In this document: positions 1-9,775 of the stretch, one piece after another
Layout of the letters: the number at the start of each line of letters is the position of its first letter
Position numbering within the stretch: the stretch's first letter is position 1
Assembly (NCBI GenBank): GCA_038501625.1
Contig: JAZAYU010000204.1
Coordinates: 62,001-126,000, forward strand
Direction: 5' to 3'
Source: Corbicula japonica
Lineage: Eukaryota > Mollusca > Bivalvia > Venerida > Cyrenidae
DNA: 64,000 nt
Position numbers and translations under genes: made by a program
The notes under the pieces: generated by a model
What the model was told of the DNA's origin: nothing
Database searches by the model: none
What the model saw: the letters and a program-made list of their open reading frames with translations, nothing else

Positions 1-365
1 CAAGTATGAGGTGAATAGGACACGTACTTTCAATGTTATAGGCAACATTAAGTTTCAGGTTATAACTAAAAAAATATTGAAACTGGAGTTATCATTCTTG
101 TCGTCACAGATGGCATTGTTCGTGCTAATGATATATTCCAAGTATAAAGTAAATAGGACAAGTACTTTCAAAGTTATCGGCAACATTAAGTTTCAGGTTA
201 AAGTTGCATTTGAAAGGGGCATAACTAAAAAAATATTGAAACCAGAGTTATCATTCTTGTCGTCACAGATGTAAATTGTTCATGCTGATGATATATTCCA
301 AGAATGAAGTGAATAGGACAAGAACTTTCAAAGTTATAGGCAACATTAAGTTTCAGGTGAAAGTT
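1..365. repeat. 161-bp tandem repeat, cut by the left window edge
   Basis: Two and a half copies of a unit containing GGCAACATTAAGTTTCAGGT and GTTATCATTCTTGTCGTCAC. The 87-residue frame across it is repeat-derived. Confidence 0.85.
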
Positions 366-1060
366 TGGGGGACTACGGGGCGCCGCCGCTGCTGCCAAAC
401 AATAGGATCCCTAAAGAATTCAAGCAGACCTTTGGTGTTCTGTTAGTGAGTTTATATATTGGGGTCTATATGGACAAATATGATTGTTCAATAGTATAGT
501 CATACTTAAGTTTAAAGTTAGGGCTTTAAAAACAGTGAATGAAATACTTATTAAGCTCGATTTTCAAAGTACTATAACGTTAAAATGCTAATTCAGTCAG
601 TACCTGTAAAAAATGACATAAATGTTACCTTATTCAAATCTCCAAGCTCTGTTGTTAAATTAAGTTAACACTGACCTAAAGCATTCCAGTTCAAGAAGGC
701 ACTCACAATGAACATGAGCAATGACCTCTTATATATCTTAACAGCAAATATTGCACCAACTCTAAATATAAACTGAAGATAGGTAAAGATATTGAATTGT
801 AGACACTTAAAATTTTTCACTCTGCTACTAAAGTGTTTGTTTCAAATTTAATCACAGATCAACCAGCGAATGAATTGTTCAGGAAAGATTGAATTTTAAA
901 ATGGTATGAACTCTGTGTCAAGGTCTGGTTGATAACTGTAGAAGAACACAATTAAACTCTTGAGTTCTGAGACCGGTATTGTACTCGACACACCGCCTTG
1001 TCATGGTGAACATTTGTGCCAAGTTATTTTGAAAAGCAATGAGAAATAACAAATTTACAG
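366..1060. other. Non-coding, part of a local segmental duplication
   Basis: No gene seen. 410-975 resembles parts of 2540-2870 and 3560-4020 (for example GAATTGTTCAGGAAAGATTG and TTTTCACTCTGCTACTAAA). Confidence 0.6.
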
Positions 1061-1072
1061 GGAAGACAAGTT

Positions 1073-1845
1073 AATTCTATTTTCATTAACAGTGACCTAG
1101 TTTTTGGACCAAGATGTCCCATATTCAAACTCGTCCGAGAAATTGCTGGGTCAGACATCCCGACCAAGTTTCATGACAATCGAAACAAAAATGTGACAGC
1201 TAGAGTGTTAACCAAAAAATTATATTTTTAATTACAGTGACCTAGTTTTTGGACCCATATTCGAACTCGTCCAAGAATAATTGGGACAAACATCCTGACC
1301 AAGTTTCATGACAATCAGAGCAAAAATGTCACAGCAACAGTGTTAACAGGGAAATTCTATTTTTAGTAACAGTGACCTAGTTTTTGGACCCAGATGATCC
1401 ATATTCGAACACGTACAAGAAATCATTGGTACAAACATCCTAAGAACATCCAAGAAATTACTGGGACAGACATCCTGACTAAGTTTCATGACAATTGGAG
1501 CAAAAATGTTACGGCAAGAGTGTTAACAAGAAATTTCTATTTTAAAAAGCACTAATGTTGTTTTTAGACCAAGATGACCCATATTCGAACTCGTCCAAGA
1601 AATCACCGAGACGAACATCCTGACCAAGTTTCATGACAACAAAGCAAAAATGTGACCGCTAGAGTGTTAACAAGAAAATTCTATTTTTAGTAACAGTGAC
1701 CTAGTTTTTGGACCCAGATGACCCATATTCAAACTCATCTAAGAAATCATTTAGACAAACATCCTGACCAAGTTTCAAAACAATCGAGGCAAAAATGTGA
1801 CCGCTAGAGTGTCAACAAACTAATGCATAATGTACTGACCGGCGG
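1073..1845. repeat. Tandem repeat, about 140-bp units, five copies
   Basis: Units contain AACAGTGACCTAGTTTTTGG, CCCATATTCGAACTCGTCCA and CATCCTGACCAAGTTTCATG, a common molluscan interspersed-repeat type. It ends in CGGCGGACAGAC. Confidence 0.85.
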
Positions 1846-1993
1846 ACAGACAATAAAACTGAGACTAGAGACCATACTCAATTCTCAAGCATCTGACTGC
1901 CAAAAACTGAAAAAAATGAAATGCATGAGTTCTGAGACCCCCTATTTATATGCCAGTTTGTTTACATACACTGTATACAGCTGAAACCTCTCT

Positions 1994-2197
1994 TTAACCC
2001 TTTCCTCCATAATTACCCATTTTTATGCATCTGCGACAAGTGTAGATCCAGATCAGCCGGCAAATTTGTGCCATCTGATCAGGATCTGCAGTGGTTCCAA
2101 TGGGTCAGAAATAACCTAATGAATCAAAAAGCAAACAGTGTAGATCCTGATAAAATAATATGGGTGGATGTGCCAACTGATCTAGATCTAGGGTTAA
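1994..2197. mobile_element. Family P MITE, right arm shortened
   Basis: TTAACCC start and GGGTTAA end are kept, but about 40 bp of the right hairpin arm before the terminus is missing. Confidence 0.75.
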
Positions 2198-2914
2198 TAT
2201 AGTCTGAACATTTTAAGAATTAGCTTTAAATTTGTTGTAGTTGGTGTTTTAAAGCGACATTACTTCAATTTAACCCGCTCTTGTATGAAATATTACATGT
2301 ATTTGGAACTATAGTCACTAATTTGCAGCATTAGTTCGGGCTAATAAAATTTTAATTTACTGAATTAAATTTGGTCCGCGCGACTAAAAACGAAAGTAAG
2401 ATTTCCGAAACGTCACAGAAATCGAGATCGCGCATGAAGTTGTCGCGTCGTTAAAAATAAATGCTAAATATAGCTCCATTATATTTAGCTTCTTAAAAGT
2501 TCGTGAATGACAATTTAACAATATCATTTAAAAATCCCATCTATAAGAAAGAATTTGACCAGACCTTTTGTGTTCTGTTAAAGAGGTCATAAATTGGAGT
2601 CTATTTGGACAAAAATGATGTTTTTAGTGGTATATTCTTATTTATATTATTATAATTTTAAAGCTGGGGCTTTAATTACAAACAGTGAATAAAATATTAA
2701 GAAAAGTCTGATATTCAAAGTGCTTTAAAGTAAGAATGTTGTTTACCTTATAAAAACTCCCAGAGCAAAGTTCTTAAAATTGCATAACACAGATCTAAGC
2801 AGGAAAGTTCAGTAGGTCATTCATTGACCACGGACAAGAGCTCTTTCTCTCTGTTTTCTTTTGAGACAGTAGTTTGCTTGAAATTAATAGACTAAACCTT
2901 TTCTACAAAAATGC

Positions 2915-3151
2915 TTAACCTTTTCCTCCATATATATACTTTTTTTCAATGGACAATCAGTGTAGATCCAGATCAGTCAGCATATCCCTTTTGCTAAACA
3001 AAATCTACACTGTTAGCTTTTTTATTTGTTCAGTTAATTCTGACTAAAATTCAACCAGTGCAGATCCTGAATAGACTACATAAATAAGCCAGCTGATCTG
3101 GATTTACACTGTTGGCATAGCAAAAAAATATGTACGAGTGGAAAGAGTTTG
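2915..3151. mobile_element. Family P MITE, diverged
   Basis: Both hairpins are recognisable with many substitutions; the right terminus has decayed to GGAAAGAGTTTGG. Confidence 0.65.
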
Positions 3152-3312
3152 GTCAAGATCAGGGCTAAAGACAATAAAACTGAGACTAGAGACCATACTC
3201 AATTCTCAAGCAAATGACTGCTGAAAACTGATACTAGTCTTAGAAAAAAATCACATGCTGGAGTTCTGAGACCTCCAATTAACTAGCCATTTTTTATACA
3301 TACACGTACAAC

Positions 3313-3551
3313 ATAACCCTTTCCTCCTTATATACGCATTTTTACGCAGGTGGAACAAGTAGATCCAGATCAGCTGGCACATTCCTGCCGTCTGATCAGG
3401 ATCTGCACTGGTCCCATTTTAGTTAGAAATAACCTAATACATAAAAAAGCGAACAGTGCAGATCCTGATCAGATTGTTTGGATGTGCCGGCTGATCTGGA
3501 TCTACACTGTTCGCCCATGCAAAAAGTTGTGTATATGGATGAAAGGGTTAA
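3313..3551. mobile_element. Family P MITE, nearly complete
   Basis: Complete apart from ATAA in place of TTAA on the left. Part of a local segmental duplication with the 1994-2197 copy. Confidence 0.8.
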
Positions 3552-4020
3552 TATAGTCTGAACATTTTGTGAATGTACTTCAAATTTGTTGTTGTTGTTG
3601 TTGTTGCTTTACTTACAAATTTGAACAAAATATTCACAAAAGCCCATGTTCAGTGCTATAAATTACAAATGATTATTTCATAGAATATGTCAAAATTTAC
3701 CCTATAAAAACTTCCAGAGCAAAGTTCTTAATATTGCATAACACAGATCTAAGCAGGAAAGTTCAGTAGGTCATTTAATATGACCAGCAACCAGAGCATT
3801 GAACTCCATAATGCATTCTTATACATCTTAATATAGCTGAAGACAGGTAGAACTATTGAAATTTTGTCACTTAAAATTTTCACTCTGCTACTAAAATTTT
3901 TGTTTCAAATTTTATCACTGAACAACCAGTGAATGAATTGTTCAGGAAAGATTGAATTTTTAGATGGTATAAAGTTTGTGCCAAAATCTGGTTGATAACT
4001 ATAGAAAATCAAAGGTTAAA

Positions 4021-4421
4021 AACAGAATTTAAAAGAAAAAAATTTTGAAAACCCCAGGGCGGGGCCCCTGGGCAATTCAAGAACATGATTTTAATAATTT
4101 GAGTAGAGATCATTAATATCAATATTCATACCAAATTTGATGACAATCAGATAAAAAATGTGACCTCTATTGCATTAACAAAATTTTTGCTTTAATCTGA
4201 CCTAGTGACCTAGTTTTTGACCCAAGATGACCCAGTTTCAATAGGGGTCATCACACCACCAAGAGAAACATTCTGACCAAGTTTGATGAAAATCGGTTGA
4301 AAACTGTGGCCTCTATCGCGTTAACAAAGAAAATGTTGACGGACGACGGACGCCGGACGACGGACATCTGGTGCCCCTCTGATCACAATAGCTCACTCAG
4401 AGCCTTCGGCTCTGGTGAGCT
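4021..4421. repeat. Interspersed repeat ending in a GAGCC-TTCG-GGCTC-type hairpin
   Basis: It holds AGTGACCTAGTTTTTGACCC and ends GACGGACGACGGACGCCGGA then a strong hairpin (AGCTCAC...GTGAGCT, 4390-4421) followed by AAAAA. A terminal hairpin next to CTAA is reminiscent of Helitron 3' ends, but a SINE or other element is equally possible. Confidence 0.55.
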
Positions 4422-4423
4422 AA

Positions 4424-4815
4424 AAACTTCACAAAATTTCTAAGTGAAAAAGGGGCATAACTTTGTCAAAATACAGTCAGGGATTATGAAACTTGTCTTG
4501 ATAATTGGTATTGATATGTCAGACAACTATCTTAAGTTTCAAAGTTGTACCTTGAACGGTTACTGAGAAAAACACAACTTTAACAAAAAAACTTCACAAA
4601 ATTTCTAAGTGAAAAAGGGGCATAACTTTGTCAAAATACAGTCAGGGATTATGAAACTTGTCCTGATTATTGGTATTGATATGTCAGACAACTATGTTAA
4701 GTTTCAAAGTTGTACCTTGAACGGTTACTGAGAAAAACACAACTTTAACAAAAAACTTCACAAAATGTTGACGCCCGCCCGCCCGCCCAGCCGCCCGCCC
4801 GCCCAACAACATACC
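4424..4815. repeat. 165-bp tandem repeat followed by a (CCCG)n tract
   Basis: Two full copies and the start of a third of a unit with ACTTCACAAAATTTCTAAGT and CAAAGTTGTACCTTGAACGG, then CGCCCGCCCGCCCAGCCGCC at 4771-4805. Confidence 0.88.
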
Positions 4816-4910
4816 CCAATCTAATAAGCAGGATTTTTCTAAAGAAAACCTGGTTAAAAATCAACATTTATCAAGTGTGCACTTAGAACTTTTGACTAGT
4901 GTAGACCATG

Positions 4911-5223
4911 GGTAAACAGTAAAGATCCAGATCAGCCAATACATCTCTACTGTCTGATCAGGATCTACACTACCACTTGCTGTTATATTCATATGGTTAT
5001 TTTTATCAAGAAGCAACCAGTGCAGGGCTGAAGGTTATAAAACTGAGTTTGGAAACCAGTCTCCATTTCAGCCAATCAGATGCTTGATATTTGAGACTGG
5101 TTTCCATGCTCAGTTTTATAACCTTGCACACAGATCCAGATAGATGGCACAGATGCGCTGGCTGATCGGTATCAACACGGGTCACAAATGAGAAAAACCA
5201 ATATGTATAGAGTAAAGGGTTAA
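4911..5223. mobile_element. Family P MITE interrupted by a CCAAT foldback
   Basis: Reverse orientation. The second hairpin is split at 5030 by the 96-bp foldback 5031-5126, after which the MITE resumes (ACAGATCCAGATAGATGGCA) and ends AAAGGGTTAA. Confidence 0.7.
5031..5126. mobile_element. CCAAT foldback (family C) inside a family P MITE
   Basis: Starts AAGGTTATAAAACTGAG and ends CTCAGTTTTATAACCTT, with AGCCAATCAGATGCTTGA in the middle. It is younger than the MITE it splits. Confidence 0.75.
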
Positions 5224-5572
5224 AGAGTTATCAGAGTAAAACTCATAAATGATCATTATTTATATGGTGTCATGAATTCTGGTGATGACCTGGCTCAAAT
5301 AATATACTTGAAAGATCCTGAAGCCTGGCTCATAAATAAGGCCAACATGAAGACAATCTTTTGTTTGCAGTTACCATAACCTGATTTTTGGAGGCGAGTG
5401 TTTAGGTGGGGATATTATTTTTACTTTTACCTATGTATATTGAGTAAAAAAGTTTTAAAAACACCTGTAACACCAAGAATTAGGAGTCAAGGCAATTTTT
5501 TTTGGTCAAGTCAGTTGGGCAAATGCAAACAATTTTCAAGGTCAGCCTAATGTTGATGTCAAATGAACGAGA

Positions 5573-5814
5573 TTAACCCATTCCTGTACAGACACACCTT
5601 TATTGCTAGGGCGAACAGTTTTGATCCAGATCAGCCGGCACATCCGTGCAGTCTGATCAGGATCTAAACTGTTCGCTTTTTGATTCATTAGGTTATTTCT
5701 GACCAAAATGCAACCAGTGCAGATCCTGATCAGACGGCACGGATGTGCCGGCTGATCTGGATATACACTGGTCGCACATGCGTAAAAATGCGTATCTATC
5801 CAGGAAAGGGTTAA
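5573..5814. mobile_element. Family P MITE, complete, reverse orientation
   Basis: TTAACCC start and GGAAAGGGTTAA end are intact and both hairpins well preserved. A 128-residue frame across it is a shadow of the palindromes. Confidence 0.85.
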
Positions 5815-5985
5815 GACAAGTATGGACCGCAGTTCCTGAACACAACAAGTCATCACAACACTGAACAGTGCACCAATAGTTACCTCAGATTTAAAGCAAA
5901 TAGTACATGCAAGAATTACAATTTGCACTACATTATCATTTTAAATTTTCAGCAGGTAAGTTGTTGGTATGTATTCACTTTTATC

Positions 5986-6492
5986 TTAACTCTTTACTCC
6001 ATAGATACAGCTTTCATTGCATGCTGCTTTCTTGTGATAGAGATAATCTCAATGTGCCGTCTGATCAGGATCAAAATTGTTTACTTTTAAATTCATTAGG
6101 TTATTTTAGACCAAAAGGTGTGAACACTTTAGATCCAGATGACAAAGATGTGGCAGCTGGTCTGGATCTAATGTGGTTACCCCTGTGACAAAAGTGGTAT
6201 ATAATAATGGAGCAAAGGGTTACGTTTTCTACCACTTCTAGTATAAGCCGCTATTCCATGGATAAAGCTTTTATACCGTGCTCAAACAATGTAGATCTTT
6301 ATCAGCCTGCACATCTATGTAGACTGATCTAGATCTACTCTAGTCACTTCTGTAATTATTGGGTTATTTCCAACCAAGAAGCTTCTAGTATAGATCCAGA
6401 TCAGACTGTGCAGATGTAAAGGCTGATCGGGATCTGCACTGGATGGACATTCAGGTAAGGCATAAGCTGTATCCATACAGTAATTGATTAAC
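5986..6492. mobile_element. Two diverged family P MITEs in tandem
   Basis: Copy one spans 5986-6223 (TTAACTCTTTACTCC to CAAAGGGTTA). Copy two, without clear ends, spans about 6254-6492. Confidence 0.6.
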
Positions 6493-6961
6493 ACAAATCT
6501 GGTCAAATCAAATATGTGTTATCATCAAAGTTTGACAGACACAGTCATCCAGTATTTGACTACACTGATGCTACAAACATAATATGGTGGGGACCCATTT
6601 ATCAATGTGATTTGCATTATAATATATTTCTTCACAATCAACTCCACTGTAAAAGAAAAAAATCAAAATGCTCTTAGATATAAAAAATCTCCTCCCTTCC
6701 CATTAACCATGTTAATTTTAAGCACACAGCAAATATATGGTTAGTCACGAACTCCGGTTGTATTTATGGCAAAGCTGAAATCATGAAAAAATCTGCTTCG
6801 TTTGTTTATATAATAAAGTATGCTCTCATTTCCTGATCATTTTATGATATCATCTTATTTTGGAAAAGCACAAACTGCAATGCATTCAAACATAATGCAA
6901 TATCTGTAGAACAATGATTAATCATGGATGACAACATAAACCACACTATATTAAAATCTGT

Positions 6962-7074
6962 GCCCAAGATCATCAAACTAAATCTGGAGAAAAGTCTCAA
7001 ACCTCAAGCCATTTCAGCCAATCAGATGCTTGAGATTTGAGACTGGTCTCCAATTGCAGTATATGATCTTGGGC
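6962..7074. mobile_element. CCAAT foldback (family C), complete, 113 bp
   Basis: Terminal inverted repeats GCCCAAGATCAT / ATGATCTTGGGC enclose arms with TGGAGA...GTCTCAAA and CAGCCAATCAGATGCTTGAG. The family is a near-complete palindrome. It has no coding capacity. Confidence 0.8.
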
Positions 7075-7078
7075 CCTG

Positions 7079-9049
7079 AGCAAATTACAACTCTTAAAGT
7101 AAAAATCTGCCACATTACATTATCTAGGCTACACACAAGTTTTACATATAAAACAATCACTTTTTATGGAATATCAAAAGCACTTTAAGTCATGGAACTA
7201 TCTTAACAGCAAAAGACGAGACTATATGTAACCATTGCAAAGGCACTAGTAACAAAAGCCAAAAATCAACAAACTAGATAAACAAAGTAGAGTAAGTCAG
7301 AGTCTTGCAAAAGCATAGAATACATGTCAGGGGCAGATCCAGAGGGGGCACAGTGGGGTTACTCAAACCCCCTTTTTTGGGCAGCATTTTTTAATTTCTG
7401 GAAATCTTGTACTAAACCTTGCAGGTACCAATGCAGTCTGAAATATGGAATATCATCAACAAGGAATATTTTCTGTCCAGGTCAATATCAGTTATTATTT
7501 TACTAATATCACATTTCCAACATGATAAGGTCAACCAGTTACTGCTTCTAAACTTAACCCTTCACCCCAAAGTTATACGCCTTTCCAATAAACAGTTTCG
7601 CAGTCCTGTACGAGTTACTTCCCGTGACCAGATATCAACCCAAAACGAGGCTTCACAGGAAAGCTGAACTATCGGACTATGGCTTAAGCACATATGGCCT
7701 AATATAATCCTTTAAATTTCAGGTGTGTAATCGTCGCCGCCGGTCGAAAATAAGTTACTGGTCTGTTATTCTAGTCAGACATTTTTATTTTCACTATTTG
7801 TTAGACATTTGCATTTTTAATATTGTAAAAACATGTACCTTTCTTGTTGATAGTGGGCAGTATGAAACGCGATTCGGATAAACGTTAGTATTAATGTTAC
7901 GAATTTCTATACAGCATTTTCATCTTTATGTATTTTATACTTAAAATTATATTTAACTGGTATGAAATTCGCAAATTGCTAAGACTAATAATGTACTATA
8001 CTCCGGAAATCGTGACATGTCAACATTCGGTTACTGTATCTGTACGTTATACTTGGACTCATCTATTACTTGAATTCATCGTACCGTTAATGTTCAACGA
8101 AAAATAATTTTGAATTTTTGAAAACGTCACGTATACTTCACAAGCAAAAATATGATACGATTGATTTTGTCTTGAAATTAAGAAGGATCAATAAGGTTAT
8201 CTGATTGTTCGTATCATTCATAAAATAAAATTCAAGGATTCTGATGCTGGCTTCTAATAAAGATGGAGGTGCCGGCTTCAAATAATGATGGAAACATTTA
8301 TATTAACATTAAGACTGCTAAGGTTTGAAATTCTGTCATTTTGGCGTAAACACTCAATCGCTTGATTGAATATTTATGAAATGTTCTGCTAAGATGAGTT
8401 TCTAATTGATGTCTTATGGTTCTACTTGTCGTATTAAGGATTAATAATTCATATAACTGCTATATCAAATACTTTTGCTACCCGATTCAGTAATTAAGGA
8501 TTTCGATATACTTATTAATTGGGAGGTGGAGATACATAAAAAAGTAAACCGATCTCTATTGGTCAGTGATTTCTTCTTCTTAGTAATTGACAGGGGACCC
8601 CATGTGCGCGACAATTTGGCATTTTTATGACATGCCGCTTTCAAAATCAATCGCAGCCGGCATGTCAGTAGTTGATAAGACACGCTAAGCCGGAAACGAC
8701 ACTCAATTTATCCGTGGATAGAACACAGGCTGTTAGTTTAAGTCGTTTAAAGTAAACCTTGGCGCGAGGAATAATGACTTTACACTTTTAGTCAAATTAG
8801 ATTTGTTGTTTTATGAACTATTCTTGATAAAAAAAATTTAATTACGCTGATGTATTATTTCTAATTCAACGATAAACGAGAAAATATATTTTAAAAAAGA
8901 AATTTCATGATGAAAAACGAAAGTTGTAGGTACATGTTCCCTATTACATTAATACAGCGAGCAATAATTTTTCCTGTATAGTAGTCACGTGACTGAATAG
9001 GGGAGGTAACCGAAAAATTCACCGAATTATTGGAAATGCGAATACTTTT
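7079..9049. other. No gene recognised
   Basis: Mostly unique AT-rich sequence. A CAGGGGCAGATCCAGAGGGG stretch at 7328 resembles one end of a widespread DNA element whose relative lies at 20570-20715. CAMSAP 3' UTR may extend into this region. Confidence 0.4.
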
Positions 9050-9241
9050 ACTGTGTGAGTGAACAGTGTAGATCCAGATCAGCTGGCACATCTGTGCCAT
9101 CTGATCAGGATCTACACAGTTCAAAGATCCATTAGGTTATTTCTGACCAAAAAGCCACCAGTGCAGATCCACAAGAGATGGCATGGATGGCACCGGTAGC
9201 AACGTGTTAAAACACTTATATATATGGAGTAAAGGGTCAAT
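9050..9241. mobile_element. Family P MITE fragment downstream of CAMSAP
   Basis: The left hairpin (GAACAGTGTAGATCCAGATC and on) is well kept, the right one eroded. It lies about 430 bp after the CAMSAP stop and may be part of the 3' UTR. Confidence 0.65.
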
Positions 9242-9425
9242 ATGTTGAACATTCTACCAGAATCTCGCCAGTCAATATTATCATTCCTGACGGAGAATTC
9301 TACATTCAGAGAAACATCTTTCACCTATACAAAGTAACATGGCATTGACTGGTTTATGTTTTCATTTTGGAGTTTTCACCGTTTTGACTGTGCTTTAAAA
9401 AGAAACAGCTTTTGGTGGAACAGAT

Positions 9426-9545
9426 CTTGGACTGGTTCACCTGGTCTTTTTGAAGGAGCTTGACTGACTAAGCCTCAAAACATTGCTTGGACTGGTTCAC
9501 CTGGTCTTTTTGAAGGAGCTTGACTGTCTAAGCCTCAAAACGAAC
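9426..9545. repeat. 60-bp tandem duplication just after the CAMSAP stop
   Basis: CTTGGACTGGTTCACCTGGT and the following 40 bp are repeated once with a single early difference. It lies in the likely CAMSAP 3' UTR. Confidence 0.88.
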
Positions 9546-9669
9546 AGCTATCAACGGCACAAACATCGCTATGGCAGTTTTTATGTTCTCTTCCCTGTAC
9601 GTTTCTAGACTGAGACTTGAGTAGAAGCAGCTTTCAGCAACACCAACTGGACTGGTTTACTATGAATGT

Positions 9670-9775
9670 TTATTTCTTTTTCCAGACTGTGTTTTGGAGA
9701 GAGACAGCATCTATTGAAACAGATATATGCTTGGTCGAGGCAACTTCTGAAAATGACTTGGCACCCGAGTTATAT
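9670..9775 (-). CDS. CAMSAP: CAMSAP coding exon 16, end of CKK domain and stop
   Basis: After the acceptor GTATTTTTCAG, the first base completes a Lys codon with exon 15. The frame then reads YNSGAKSFSEVASTKHISVS and IDAVSLQNTVWKKK, ending in TAA at 9672-9670. This matches YSSDRKQFNLIPAKTMSVSV DALTIHNHLW of CAMSAP1. Plus-strand frames here (FFFQTVFWRE...) are shadows. The 3' UTR continues left; no convincing AATAAA was seen within a few hundred bases, so its end is not placed. Confidence 0.94.

Noticed and set aside
5542..5928. 128-residue frame, and similar frames with CRLIRICTG and ARMCRLIWI
   Set aside because: They recur wherever family P MITEs occur in either orientation; palindromic DNA gives open frames by chance.
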